Shown: positions 16,606-24,863 of the stretch, piece by piece
Position numbering within the stretch: the first letter of the stretch is position 1
How the letters are laid out: each line of letters begins with the position of its first letter
Virus record (IMG/VR): IMGVR_UViG_3300029448_008344
Coordinates: 1-32,512 of that record
Length of the DNA: 32,512 bases
Source of the DNA: a virus
Direction: 5' to 3' (one strand)
Notes under the pieces: model-generated
Seen by the model: the letters and a program-made list of their open reading frames with translations, nothing else
The model's database searches: none
Told to the model about the DNA's origin: nothing
Translations under genes and position numbers: made by a program

Positions 16606-17886
16606 ATGGCAAAAAGAGATACTATTTTTATCTCTATAGCAAGTTATAGAGACAAAGAACTAAAACCTACTATAGAAGACTGTTTAAAGCAAGCAAAATA
16701 CCCTGATAGGCTTGTATTTACTATATGCTGGCAGCACAGTAAAGAAGATAAGTGGGATAATTTAGATAAATATAAAAACGATAGAAGATTCAATATTATA
16801 GATATTGATTATAAAGACTCAAAAGGAGCATGCTGGGCTAGACATCAAATTCAAAAGTTTTATGATGATGAAACCTACACACTTCAGTTAGATTCGCATC
16901 ATAGGTTTATAACTAACTGGGATGAGGAGTGTATAAAAATGCACAAACTTGCAATAAAACAAGGATATCCTAAACCCTTACTTACATCTTATATACCTTC
17001 TTACTTTCCTGATAAAGATCCAGAAGGAAGATTAGATGAAGTATGGTATTTATGCTTCGATAGAATAGCACCTCAAGGTCCACTACATACTAAACCACAT
17101 ACTCTAGAGGATTGGAAAACCTTAGAAGGACCAGTACCTAATAGATTCTTTTCAGGTCATTTTGCTTTTACTACTGGAGACTTTAATGTCAAAGTTCCTT
17201 ATGATCCTGCATTATATTTCCATGGAGAAGAGATTACTATGGCAGTAAGAGCATACACTCATGGCTATGATTTATTAACTCCTCATAAAGTTTTAGCTTA
17301 CCATTATTATGAAAGAGACGATGGAGTAAAGCATTGGTCTGATCACGATTTTAAATTAAGAGACGAAGTATCTTTCTCAAGAGTAAGAACTCTTTTAGGA
17401 GTAGGTAAACCTAAATGTAGACCTTGTGTTCTTAAGCAATTAGAACCTTATGCTTTAGGTAAAGAAAGAACAATAGTAGAATACGAACAATATGCAGGTA
17501 TAGATTTTACTACTAAGAGAATACAGCAGCATACTTTAGACAATTTTAATCCTCCTAATCCTACAAATTTTGATACTGTTGATGGATATTCAAATTCATT
17601 TTTAAAGTATAATAAATACGCTGTAGATGTTCACTCTTCTCATTTTAATGAAGACGATTACGAGTATTGTGTTATTTCTTTTGAAGGAAAAGAACCTGAA
17701 GATATTGTATTTAGAGAAGATATAGACGGTAAAGAGTTAATAAAAATGATTAAAGATGCTAAAGACGGGTTTTTAACTATATGGAAAGAATTTTACGGTG
17801 AACCACCATACAAGGTAGTAGTATGGCCTTATTCTAAAAAAGAAGGATTTGTTGAAAGGTACGAAAAAATTCTTAATGAAGAATGA
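16606..17886 (+). CDS. GT60-like glycosyltransferase (GlcNAc-transferase family), copy 1
   Basis: 426 aa. The opening IFISIASYRDKELKPTIED is the hallmark of the Pfam GlcNAc (GT60-type) family, which includes the polypeptide/hydroxyproline GlcNAc transferase of Skp1. The nucleotide-sugar metal site is LQLDSHHRF at about 94-101. The acceptor side is represented by FSGHFAFTTG near 185 and FHGEEITMAVRAYTHGYD near 205. The C-terminal 150 residues are a separate domain that also occurs in the next gene. It transfers a sugar from a nucleotide donor to an unknown acceptor in the cytoplasm. It overlaps the second copy by four bases; the two are tandem paralogs with different tails. Hydroxylated protein or base acceptors are plausible because two 2OG oxygenases lie downstream. 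Confidence 0.8.
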   Translation: MAKRDTIFISIASYRDKELKPTIEDCLKQAKYPDRLVFTICWQHSKEDKWDNLDKYKNDRRFNIIDIDYKDSKGACWARHQIQKFYDDETYTLQLDSHHRFITNWDEECIKMHKLAIKQGYPKPLLTSYIPSYFPDKDPEGRLDEVWYLCFDRIAPQGPLHTKPHTLEDWKTLEGPVPNRFFSGHFAFTTGDFNVKVPYDPALYFHGEEITMAVRAYTHGYDLLTPHKVLAYHYYERDDGVKHWSDHDFKLRDEVSFSRVRTLLGVGKPKCRPCVLKQLEPYALGKERTIVEYEQYAGIDFTTKRIQQHTLDNFNPPNPTNFDTVDGYSNSFLKYNKYAVDVHSSHFNEDDYEYCVISFEGKEPEDIVFREDIDGKELIKMIKDAKDGFLTIWKEFYGEPPYKVVVWPYSKKEGFVERYEKILNEE

Positions 17887-19157
17887 GCAAAGATTTAACT
17901 ATATTTCTACATTTACCAGCTTATAGAGAACCTGAACTTATACCTACTATTGAAGATGCTCTTAAACAAGCGAAGTATCCTAATAGATTACATTTCGGAA
18001 TTTGTAGACAATATGAACCTGAAGATGGCTTCGATGATTTAACTCCTTATAAAGATAATCCTAATTTTCATATACATGAAATGCTTGCTAAAGATGCTCA
18101 AGGTCTACCTTATGCAAGAGCTATTATAAATGAAAAACTTTTAACTGATCAAGATTTTGTACTTCAATTAGATTCTCATCATAGATTCGTAAAAGGTTGG
18201 GATGAGACACTAATTAACATGCATAAAGGGTTAGAACGTAAAGGTTATAGACCAGTTCTTACTGGATACTTACCTGAATATAAACCATTTGAAGAACCTG
18301 AAGGAAGAGCAGATTGTCCTTGGTTAAGTATACCTAATTGTTTTTATCCTCATGGAACTATTTTTATTCAACCTACTAAATTAGAAGGGTGGGAAGACTT
18401 AAAAGAACCTGTTCCATCTAGATTCGTATGTGGTCATTTTGCTTTTGCTAGAAATAAATGGGCTAAAGATATAAAACATGATCCTGATCTATATTTTTCA
18501 GGAGAAGAGATAAACCTTACGGTACGTACTTTTACTCATGGATATGATTTATTTCATCCCCATAAGTTAGTTATATGGCACGCTACTATGAGAGAAGAAA
18601 GAGACGGTATACTAGTATGGGATGATCAATCTAAAGCAGGAAATGATATGTACTGGAAAAAACAAGATTCTGGTAGAGCAAAAATTAGACAGCTTTTTGG
18701 AGTTGAAGATAATGGATATGATTTAACAGGGTATGATTTAGGGACTGAACGTACATTTAGAGATTATGAAATTTATTCCGGATTACATTTTAAAAAAAGA
18801 GCAATGCAACAACATACTCTTGATTGGAAATACCCACCTAATCCTATTATAGGAGAAAATGAAGAAGAATGGGAAGAATCATTTCAGAAATCTCACTACC
18901 ACTTAGTTACTATCTCGCCATCAGATTTTACTAAAAAAGATTATGATTTTATTTTAGTTGCTTTCGATGATGAGAACGGAGAAAGTATTAAAAGTATATT
19001 TATAGATGATAATAGATTAACAAGGTTTTTAAAAGAACAAACTCCAATCCATTACGAACAAACTTTTATGAGTGTAAAGCAACCATCTAGAGTAGTATAC
19101 TGGGCTCATAGTATAAGTGAAGGATGGTCAGAAAGAAAAGAATTTGATTATAAATAA
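17883..19157 (+). CDS. GT60-like glycosyltransferase (GlcNAc-transferase family), copy 2
   Basis: 424 aa. Same architecture as the preceding gene: IFLHLPAYREPELIPTIED at the start, LQLDSHHRF at about 95-102, VCGHFAFARNKW near 180 and FSGEEINLTVRTFTHGYD near 205, then a similar C-terminal domain containing LGTERTFRDYE and AMQQHTLDW. The two proteins share motifs throughout but differ in many positions, so duplication is old rather than recent. The donor-site Asp/His residues are conserved in both, so both are probably active, perhaps adding successive sugars or acting on different acceptors. It overlaps copy 1 (ATGA) and is joined to the carbamoyltransferase by TAATG. Confidence 0.8.
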   Translation: MSKDLTIFLHLPAYREPELIPTIEDALKQAKYPNRLHFGICRQYEPEDGFDDLTPYKDNPNFHIHEMLAKDAQGLPYARAIINEKLLTDQDFVLQLDSHHRFVKGWDETLINMHKGLERKGYRPVLTGYLPEYKPFEEPEGRADCPWLSIPNCFYPHGTIFIQPTKLEGWEDLKEPVPSRFVCGHFAFARNKWAKDIKHDPDLYFSGEEINLTVRTFTHGYDLFHPHKLVIWHATMREERDGILVWDDQSKAGNDMYWKKQDSGRAKIRQLFGVEDNGYDLTGYDLGTERTFRDYEIYSGLHFKKRAMQQHTLDWKYPPNPIIGENEEEWEESFQKSHYHLVTISPSDFTKKDYDFILVAFDDENGESIKSIFIDDNRLTRFLKEQTPIHYEQTFMSVKQPSRVVYWAHSISEGWSERKEFDYK

Positions 19158-20785
19158 TGACAGGATACGATATTGGGTTTTATGGTTCTCATAATGGGGC
19201 TTTTGCTGTTAGTAAAGATGGTAAAATTGTAGAAGTATTAGAAATCGAACGTCTAATAAATGAAAAAAACTGTGGAATAGCCCAATATAAAACTGTTAAA
19301 CCTGCTGACATTTTATATTTTTCTAAATATTTTGGTTCTTATTTAACTCAAAGATACGGTATAGAAAAATTTGATCGATGCTTTCACCAAAATACTGAAG
19401 TCATTATAGACGGAAAAAATCATAATCTACATCAGGATATTCCATCAGAACAATATTACCCAGGGTTTCACCACCAAGCTCATGCTTCAGGTACTTTTTA
19501 CCAATCTGATTTTAAATCAGCTCTTATTTTTTCTTTTGACGGTGGTGGAAATGATGGTTTTTTTAACGTTTATTTAGGCAGAAGACAGTCTGGGGTAACT
19601 TTATTAGGCTCTATATATAATCCAGTTACTAATTCACCCCATTTATACCTAGATTTAGGTTTTCCTTATATGTTATTAGGTCACTATATAGAAGAAATAA
19701 AACAAGAAATAGATATAAGCGCAGGAAATTTAGTTTACCCAGGTAAATTAATGGGGTTAGCTGCTTACGGAGTAGTTCAAGAGAATTGGCTATCTTTTTT
19801 TTATGATTATTACCAATGTATAAATAATGGAGATACATATAAAGATGTTTTAGAAAAACTTGGTAGTAGTATAGGATTAAAATTTAATGAGAAAGAAAGA
19901 TTTAATACTGAAATAGGTAGAAATTTAGCAGCTACTTCTCAAAGAGCATTTGAAGATATATTTATTAAACATGCAAAACCTTTTATAGACCAATATCAGG
20001 ACTTACCCATATGCTTGTCAGGAGGATGTGCTTTAAATATTACTCTCAATACTAGAGTTGCAGAAGAGTTTAACAAAAAAGTGTTTGTTGGACCTAATCC
20101 TAATGATTGTGGGTTAGCTGTAGGAATGTTATTAAACGAAATTAAACCTAAAACTCCATCAATACTTACTTATTCAGGACCTACTTTATTCGATATAGAT
20201 TCTTTAGGAGAGTATATTAATCAAAGTCATTATTCTTGTTCCTCTATTTTAGATATAAATAAACTTGCTGATGACCTTATAGAAGGTAAAATAGTAGGTG
20301 TAGCTAGAGATAGATCTGAACATGGTCCCAGAGCTCTTGGAAATAGAAGTATATTATGTAATCCAGCTATTAAAGATATGAAAGACATATTAAATAGTAG
20401 AGTAAAAAATAGAGAAGCATATAGACCTTTTGCTCCTGTAGTACGTCTGGAAGATGTTAATAAGTTTTTTGAATGGAATACTCCAAGTGCACATATGAAT
20501 TTTAGTCCATTAGTCAAAGAAGAATGGAGAAGTAAATTAGCTTCTATAACTCATATAGATAATACTGCAAGAATTCAAACAGTAACCAGAGAAGAAAATA
20601 GTTTTTTATACGAATTACTTTCTATAATAGATTCTAAAAATGGTGTAGGAATTTTACTTAATACCTCTTTTAATGTTGCTGGTAAACCTATTTTAAATAC
20701 TGTAAAAGATGCATTTACTATTTTTCATAAGACTGAAATGGACAATTTGCTAATCGAAAATAATTATTTAGAAAAATTAACATGA
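19157..20785 (+). CDS. Carbamoyltransferase, NodU/CmcH/TobZ family, copy 1 (divergent)
   Basis: 542 aa, near the usual length. The Kae1-like N-terminal domain has the metal-binding HHQAHA at 105-110 and the FSFDGGGNDG phosphate loop near 126-134, then GKLMGLAAYG near 195. LSGGCALN (near 290) and the NPNDCGLAVG loop complete the ATP/carbamoyl site. The YrdC-like/C-terminal part has SEHGPRALGNRSIL (near 388) and YRPFAPVV, followed by ILLNTSFN. The family makes carbamoyl-adenylate from carbamoyl phosphate and ATP and transfers the carbamoyl group to a hydroxyl of a sugar or antibiotic. The N-terminal segment is more divergent than in copy 2. Placed among glycosyltransferases, a carbamoylated sugar is the likely product. 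Confidence 0.85.
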   Translation: MTGYDIGFYGSHNGAFAVSKDGKIVEVLEIERLINEKNCGIAQYKTVKPADILYFSKYFGSYLTQRYGIEKFDRCFHQNTEVIIDGKNHNLHQDIPSEQYYPGFHHQAHASGTFYQSDFKSALIFSFDGGGNDGFFNVYLGRRQSGVTLLGSIYNPVTNSPHLYLDLGFPYMLLGHYIEEIKQEIDISAGNLVYPGKLMGLAAYGVVQENWLSFFYDYYQCINNGDTYKDVLEKLGSSIGLKFNEKERFNTEIGRNLAATSQRAFEDIFIKHAKPFIDQYQDLPICLSGGCALNITLNTRVAEEFNKKVFVGPNPNDCGLAVGMLLNEIKPKTPSILTYSGPTLFDIDSLGEYINQSHYSCSSILDINKLADDLIEGKIVGVARDRSEHGPRALGNRSILCNPAIKDMKDILNSRVKNREAYRPFAPVVRLEDVNKFFEWNTPSAHMNFSPLVKEEWRSKLASITHIDNTARIQTVTREENSFLYELLSIIDSKNGVGILLNTSFNVAGKPILNTVKDAFTIFHKTEMDNLLIENNYLEKLT

Positions 20786-22488
20786 GTAACTATACCTTAG
20801 TATCCGGATTATGGAATATTGGCAGAGATGAAAGAAACTTTAAAAGTCATTATATAACTAAATTTAAAGAGTTTTTAAAGATAGATGCTAATATGATTCT
20901 TTTTCTTCCTAAAGAGTTAGAAGAATTAACATGGGAAATAAGAAGTAGAGATAATACCTACATAAAGATTACTGAATTAGAAGATTTAAAAACTAATTTA
21001 TATGCCCCACATTGGGATAAAACACAAGGTATAAGGAATAATCCCGAATGGTTAAATATTACTGGTGAAGGAGGTTGGCTACATAGTAGTCCTCAAGCTA
21101 CTTTAGAATATTATAACCCAATAGTTATGTCTAAAATGTTTATGCTTTCAGACGCTAGTCTATATAATATTTTTGATTCTGAATATTTCTATTGGTTAGA
21201 TGCAGGAATAACGAACACAGTACCAGCAACTCACTTAATTGATAATAGAGCATTAGATAAAGTAGTAGATCATACTGAAAATTTTCTTTTTCTATCTTGG
21301 GATTATGTTACTCAAGATGAAATACACGGATTTAAGTGGGATGCTATGAATAGATTTTCAGGTAAAGAAGTTGATATAGTTTGTAGAGGAGGTTTTTTTG
21401 GAGGACATAAAGAAGCTATAAGAGAAGCTAGTTCTACTTATTATTCTTTATTGCAAGATTCTTTATCTGAAGGATTTATGGGGACTGAGGAAAGTTTATT
21501 CGCTATTATGGCTGTAAGTAACCCCGGTAGATATAGGAGATATCATTTAGATAATAATGGATTAATAGTTAAATTTACTCAAGCTTTAATAGATGATAAA
21601 GTAGAATTAGTAGAAGTTAAAGGAAATAATACACCAGAAGTAACTATAAGTCAAAAACAACTTGATAATATTAAAACTAATCTGTATATATTAACTTTTA
21701 ATTTTCCTGATCAATTACTCCATACTATTGATTCTATGAAAAAAACTCCTGAATGGTTAGATAGACCGCATAAAGTTCTCTTAGATAATTCAACTGATAA
21801 TGAAGCACAGTTAGAAAATAAAAAAATAGCAAAAGAGTATAATTTCGAATATATCTGGCTAGAAGGTAATAAAGGTATATGTGGGGGAAGACAAGCAGCA
21901 GCAGATCACTTTGATAAATCAGATGCTGAATTTTATTTTTTCTTTGAAGATGATATGACTTCTAATCCTCCAGATTTAAAAGGAGAGTACTGTAGAAATG
22001 GTTTAAGAAAGTATATACCTAATCTTTATGATAAGCTACATAAAATTATGTTAAAAGATAATTTAGATTACCTTAAACTTTCTTTTACTGAAGTGTATTG
22101 GGATAATAATATTCAAACTAGCTGGTATAATGTACCTCAAAATATAAGAAACAAATTTTGGCCTGAAAATAGTAACCTTCCTAATAGAGGAAGTTCAGAT
22201 AATGCTCCTAAAACAGTATTTAATCAAATAAAAAACGTCGATGGATTAGCTTATATAGATGGAGAAGTAACTTATACTAATTGGCCTATGATTATGTCGA
22301 AAGAAGGTAACAGAAAAGTATTTTTGGATATTAGATGGGAATATCCATACGAGCAAACTTGGATGTCTCATGTATTTCAAAAACAAAAAGAAAATTATAT
22401 TAAAGCTGGTGTACTTTTAGCTTCTCCTATATGGCATGATAGAATTAAATATTATAAACCTGAAGAAAGAAGAGAAAATGCAGGGTAA
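20782..22488 (+). CDS. Fused HtrL/YibB-like and GT2-like glycosyltransferase
   Basis: 568 aa with two recognisable halves. Residues 1-290 resemble the HtrL/YibB family: LVSGLWNIGRDERNFKSHY at the start, YYWLDAGITNTVP near 137, and a GGFFGGHKEAI segment near 212. Residues 295-568 resemble a GT-A transferase: an ILTFNFPDQLLHTIDSM strand-helix, LLDNSTDNEAQ, the GNKGICGGRQAAAD segment and FFFEDDMTSNPPD, whose EDD would bind the metal and nucleotide sugar. The combination suggests two sugar transfers by one chain. It overlaps the carbamoyltransferase by four bases and is the last gene of the decoration block; a promoter-like pair lies just downstream. Confidence 0.65.
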   Translation: MSNYTLVSGLWNIGRDERNFKSHYITKFKEFLKIDANMILFLPKELEELTWEIRSRDNTYIKITELEDLKTNLYAPHWDKTQGIRNNPEWLNITGEGGWLHSSPQATLEYYNPIVMSKMFMLSDASLYNIFDSEYFYWLDAGITNTVPATHLIDNRALDKVVDHTENFLFLSWDYVTQDEIHGFKWDAMNRFSGKEVDIVCRGGFFGGHKEAIREASSTYYSLLQDSLSEGFMGTEESLFAIMAVSNPGRYRRYHLDNNGLIVKFTQALIDDKVELVEVKGNNTPEVTISQKQLDNIKTNLYILTFNFPDQLLHTIDSMKKTPEWLDRPHKVLLDNSTDNEAQLENKKIAKEYNFEYIWLEGNKGICGGRQAAADHFDKSDAEFYFFFEDDMTSNPPDLKGEYCRNGLRKYIPNLYDKLHKIMLKDNLDYLKLSFTEVYWDNNIQTSWYNVPQNIRNKFWPENSNLPNRGSSDNAPKTVFNQIKNVDGLAYIDGEVTYTNWPMIMSKEGNRKVFLDIRWEYPYEQTWMSHVFQKQKENYIKAGVLLASPIWHDRIKYYKPEERRENAG

Positions 22489-22491
22489 AAA

Positions 22492-22521
22492 GTTGGAAAT
22501 CAGCGGTAATTTCCTTATATT
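22492..22521 (+). promoter_or_regulatory. Promoter-like pair GTTG-N20-TATATT with palindromic spacer
   Basis: GTTG at 22492-22495 and TATATT at 22516-22521 with a 20-base spacer, starting four bases after the preceding stop. The spacer contains a perfect six-base inverted repeat, GGAAAT (22495-22500) and ATTTCC (22509-22514), with an eight-base loop. The repeat could be an operator site overlapping the promoter or a weak terminator hairpin for the upstream operon. The next gene starts 20 bases downstream. Confidence 0.6.
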
Positions 22522-22540
22522 ATAGTATAATAATAAACAT

Positions 22541-22699
22541 ATGTCAAAATCATCAAATAAACAAAAAGTTACGCAGTTAAAAGAATGGTTAAAGACTATT
22601 AAAGGTGGTGACACCTCTTCTAATAAAACTCGTAAATTTTCTAAAGCAGATCATTACAAAAAAGTAAATAATAGATATGGCAACAAAAAAAATAATTAA
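22541..22699 (+). CDS. Small basic hypothetical protein (52 aa)
   Basis: An ATG at 22541 opens a 52-codon frame ending at TAA 22697-22699, overlapping the thioredoxin start by 23 bases. The product is strongly basic and hydrophilic, Lys/Asn/Ser-rich, with a helical LKEWLKTIKGG segment near residues 13-23 and no cysteine. I support it because it is the first frame after a promoter-like pair, fills an otherwise empty 188-base gap and is positioned for coupling to thioredoxin. No function is visible; a small nucleic-acid-binding or host-takeover peptide is possible but unproven. Confidence 0.5.
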   Translation: MSKSSNKQKVTQLKEWLKTIKGGDTSSNKTRKFSKADHYKKVNNRYGNKKNN

Positions 22700-22943
22700 A
22701 TTTTACGCCGAATGGTGTGGACCATGTAAGATATACGGTAAAACTTGGGATAAAACAATACCTACGTATTCCGATCAAGTAGATTTTCATTCTATTGATA
22801 TAGATAAAGATAAATCAGGACTAGCTAATAAATACAAAGTAGACTCTATCCCAGCAACCGTATTAATACGAGAAAATGGTACTAGTTTAATTAAAGAAGG
22901 CCGATTATCTAAAGAACAATTAACCGAATTAATTTTATCATAA
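22677..22943 (+). CDS. Thioredoxin
   Basis: 88 aa, slightly shorter than E. coli thioredoxin. The active site is WCGPC (C14 and C17) after the FYAEW strand. The cis-proline loop is SIPAT near 58-62, and the closing strand TVLIRENG with a C-terminal helix completes the fold. No signal peptide, so it is cytoplasmic. The most likely job is to re-reduce the CLSC pair of the phage ribonucleotide reductase at 14876. It is joined by TAATG to the next small gene. Confidence 0.9.
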   Translation: MATKKIIKFYAEWCGPCKIYGKTWDKTIPTYSDQVDFHSIDIDKDKSGLANKYKVDSIPATVLIRENGTSLIKEGRLSKEQLTELILS

Positions 22944-23239
22944 TGTTAAGAAATCCAAATTCAATACCTGCTTCTGATACTATCATAGCAGACCCTGTTA
23001 TGGAACCTTTTTTTATTACTCGATCTCCTAATAATGGTTATACCGTTTATGAGAGAGTAATTAAAGGTGATAATGATACAGAATACATTAAAAATGTTAG
23101 CTACCCATCTAATTTTGGGAATGCGCTACAAACTGTAGCAAGAGAAAAATTAAATGAAGAAGGTAAAACTTTTTCACTAAAACAATATGTAGATCGTTGG
23201 GAAAATGTAAAAGATTCCTTAACTTCTATATTAGAGTAG
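22943..23239 (+). CDS. Hypothetical protein (98 aa)
   Basis: A soluble acidic-neutral protein that I cannot assign. The N-terminal half has a beta-hairpin look (PVMEPFFITRS, GYTVYERVIKG, YIKNVSYPS), and the C-terminal half is helical (NALQTVAREKLNEEG, then SLKQYVDRWENVKDSLTSIL). The layout, a short sheet followed by two helices, is common in small phage accessory proteins. It is coupled to thioredoxin by TAATG and followed by a 49-base gap before queC. No catalytic residues stand out. Confidence 0.65.
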   Translation: MLRNPNSIPASDTIIADPVMEPFFITRSPNNGYTVYERVIKGDNDTEYIKNVSYPSNFGNALQTVAREKLNEEGKTFSLKQYVDRWENVKDSLTSILE

Positions 23240-23288
23240 CGTTAGCCTATACGCTTATAATACCTGGCAAATATTAAATTTTATAAAA

Positions 23289-24083
23289 ATGGCAAAGAAT
23301 GTTGTAATTAGTCTTTCAGGAGGGATGGACTCCTCAACTTTACTACTTAGATGCTTATCAGAGTATGATAATGTAACTGCGATATCTTTTGATTACGGTC
23401 AAAAACATAGAGTAGAATTAAAAAGAGCTCAATCGTTAGTAAATTATTTAAATGATAATGGTCAAAGTATTAAATATCAAGTAATTAAACTAGATGGATT
23501 AGTTAATTTACTAAACTCAGCTTTAACAGAAGGAGGAGAAGATGTACCGGAAGGTCATTATGAAGAGGATAATATGAAAGCTACAGTAGTACCTAATAGA
23601 AACAAAATATTTGCTTCTTTAGTACAAGCAGTAGCTCTATCAGAAGCAATGGCTAATGGAAACGATACTGATATCGCATTAGGTATTCACGCTGGTGATC
23701 ATGCAATTTATCCTGATTGTAGACAAGAGTTTAGAGATGCTGACGATGCTGCCTTTAGAATAGGTAATTGGGAAGCAGATAAGGTAGGGTATTTTACTCC
23801 TTACTTGAAAACTGATAAATTAGGAATATTAAAAGATGGACAAGTACTTATCAAAGAACTCGGAATCCAATTCGATGAGGTATACAAAAGAACAAATACC
23901 TCCTACAAACCCTTTCCTTCAGGTAACTCAGACTACAAGTCGGCTTCATCGGTGGAAAGGATTGAAGCATTTATTGATCTTGGTGTTGATGATCCCGTTC
24001 AGTATGAAGACGAAACTGGACCGGTTGATTACTCAATTGCGAAGGCACATGTTGAAAAACTCTTAGCTGAATTTTCTGGATGA
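23289..24083 (+). CDS. queC: QueC-like 7-cyano-7-deazaguanine synthase lacking the zinc cysteines
   Basis: 264 aa. QueC converts 7-carboxy-7-deazaguanine to preQ0 using ATP and ammonia. The PP-loop SGGMDSS is at 10-16, followed by FDYGQKHRVEL near 38-47 and VVPNRNKIFASLVQAVALSEA near 98-118, with LGIHAGDHAIYPDCR near 137, all typical QueC landmarks. Canonical QueC ends in four zinc-binding cysteines (a TCY plus CxxCxxC). Here the matching positions are S205, D215, S218 and S221, so none remain. The PP-loop is intact, so an active but altered enzyme is likely. The last 200 bases use GC-richer codons than the rest of the gene. It overlaps the next gene by four bases. QueD and QueE lie 5.5 kb downstream. 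Confidence 0.85.
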   Translation: MAKNVVISLSGGMDSSTLLLRCLSEYDNVTAISFDYGQKHRVELKRAQSLVNYLNDNGQSIKYQVIKLDGLVNLLNSALTEGGEDVPEGHYEEDNMKATVVPNRNKIFASLVQAVALSEAMANGNDTDIALGIHAGDHAIYPDCRQEFRDADDAAFRIGNWEADKVGYFTPYLKTDKLGILKDGQVLIKELGIQFDEVYKRTNTSYKPFPSGNSDYKSASSVERIEAFIDLGVDDPVQYEDETGPVDYSIAKAHVEKLLAEFSG

Positions 24084-24409
24084 AAAAGTTAATTTTTATA
24101 CTTTCATTAGTAGTATCTTCTCTTACCTTCGGGCAAGAGGAGGTACCTTATGAAGTACTAGGTACTTGGTATAATCTTGATCAGGAAGTATTAACTATTA
24201 GTAGAGAAAACGAAAAAATTGTATTTGTTAGAAAAAGTAAAACTGCAATTTTAGCTACCGGTGAGATTACGATGGTAGATGGGCGTATGCAGATTAACAG
24301 GTATGATACCGATGATAGTTATAGATTAGCTTGGTTTATAGGTAACGATACTATGGCAATCAATAAACCTCGTTCTATAAGAGCTTGGTTATGGATTAAG
24401 TTACAATGA
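24080..24409 (+). CDS. Small secreted protein with signal peptide (109 aa)
   Basis: The N-terminus MKKLIFILSLVVSSLTFGQ is a clear Sec signal: two lysines, a 13-residue hydrophobic core and a cleavage region ending FGQ|EE, a style very common in Flavobacteriia. There is no lipobox cysteine, so it is likely released to the periplasm. The mature part (about 90 aa) has alternating strands with a VLGTWYNLDQEVLTI start, resembling lipocalin-like or DUF-type small beta barrels of Bacteroidota; I cannot name it. It sits in an ATGA chain between QueC and the kinase gene. A periplasmic phage protein could act in superinfection exclusion or lysis, but this is speculation. Confidence 0.7.
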   Translation: MKKLIFILSLVVSSLTFGQEEVPYEVLGTWYNLDQEVLTISRENEKIVFVRKSKTAILATGEITMVDGRMQINRYDTDDSYRLAWFIGNDTMAINKPRSIRAWLWIKLQ

Positions 24410-24855
24410 TATACTGGTTTACAGGACAACCAGGAGCTGGTAAGACTACTTTAGCTAATATGCTAAAAGAAGAGTTAGAAAAAATTAGAAACTCTGTTTA
24501 TAAAGTTTACAGAATAGACGGAGATGATATGAGAGAATTATTTTCTAATAAAGATTATTCTATTAAAGGTAGGGTAGATAACGTAAGTACAGCTCAAAGA
24601 ATAGCTCATTATTTGCATAATCAAGAAAAAGACGTAGTAGTATCTTTAGTTTCTCCCTATATAGATCAAAGAGAGGATTTTAAAAAATTATTAGGAGATA
24701 ATATTAAGGAAATATATGTATATACCTCAGATAAAAGGGATAGAGACCAATTTAAATCGATTGCTTATACCCCTCCTCAATCTGACTATATAGAGATCGA
24801 TACTACATTTGATAATCCAATACAATCACTTAAAAAGATATTAGAATATATTTAA
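24406..24855 (+). CDS. Adenylylsulfate kinase-like P-loop kinase
   Basis: 149 aa, shorter than the ~200-aa APS kinase CysC. Walker A is GQPGAGKTT at 7-15, followed by LANMLKEEL. The RIDGDDMRELF segment near 36-46 matches the DGDNxR motif of APS kinases. STAQRIAHYL near 65 and VSLVSPYIDQRE near 80 follow the APS-kinase order (where VSFISPY is typical). The usual lid region with FIEV is replaced by IYVYTSDKRDR. It phosphorylates a small molecule, possibly adenylylsulfate or another nucleotide-linked substrate. It overlaps the secreted-protein gene (ATGA) and precedes radical SAM, HAD and nucleotidyltransferase genes. The family is likely, the substrate open. Confidence 0.7.
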   Translation: MIYWFTGQPGAGKTTLANMLKEELEKIRNSVYKVYRIDGDDMRELFSNKDYSIKGRVDNVSTAQRIAHYLHNQEKDVVVSLVSPYIDQREDFKKLLGDNIKEIYVYTSDKRDRDQFKSIAYTPPQSDYIEIDTTFDNPIQSLKKILEYI

Positions 24856-24863
24856 ATTAAAGG

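Noticed and set aside
20230-20517. Reverse-strand 95-aa frame inside carbamoyltransferase copy 1
   Set aside because: It is antisense to the conserved GPRALGNRS region, so it is a shadow of a strong coding sequence.
23240-23262. AGCG...CGCT stem before queC as a terminator or riboswitch
   Set aside because: Only four base pairs, no T-run after it and no recognisable preQ1/preQ0-type aptamer core such as a pseudoknot with an A-rich tail.
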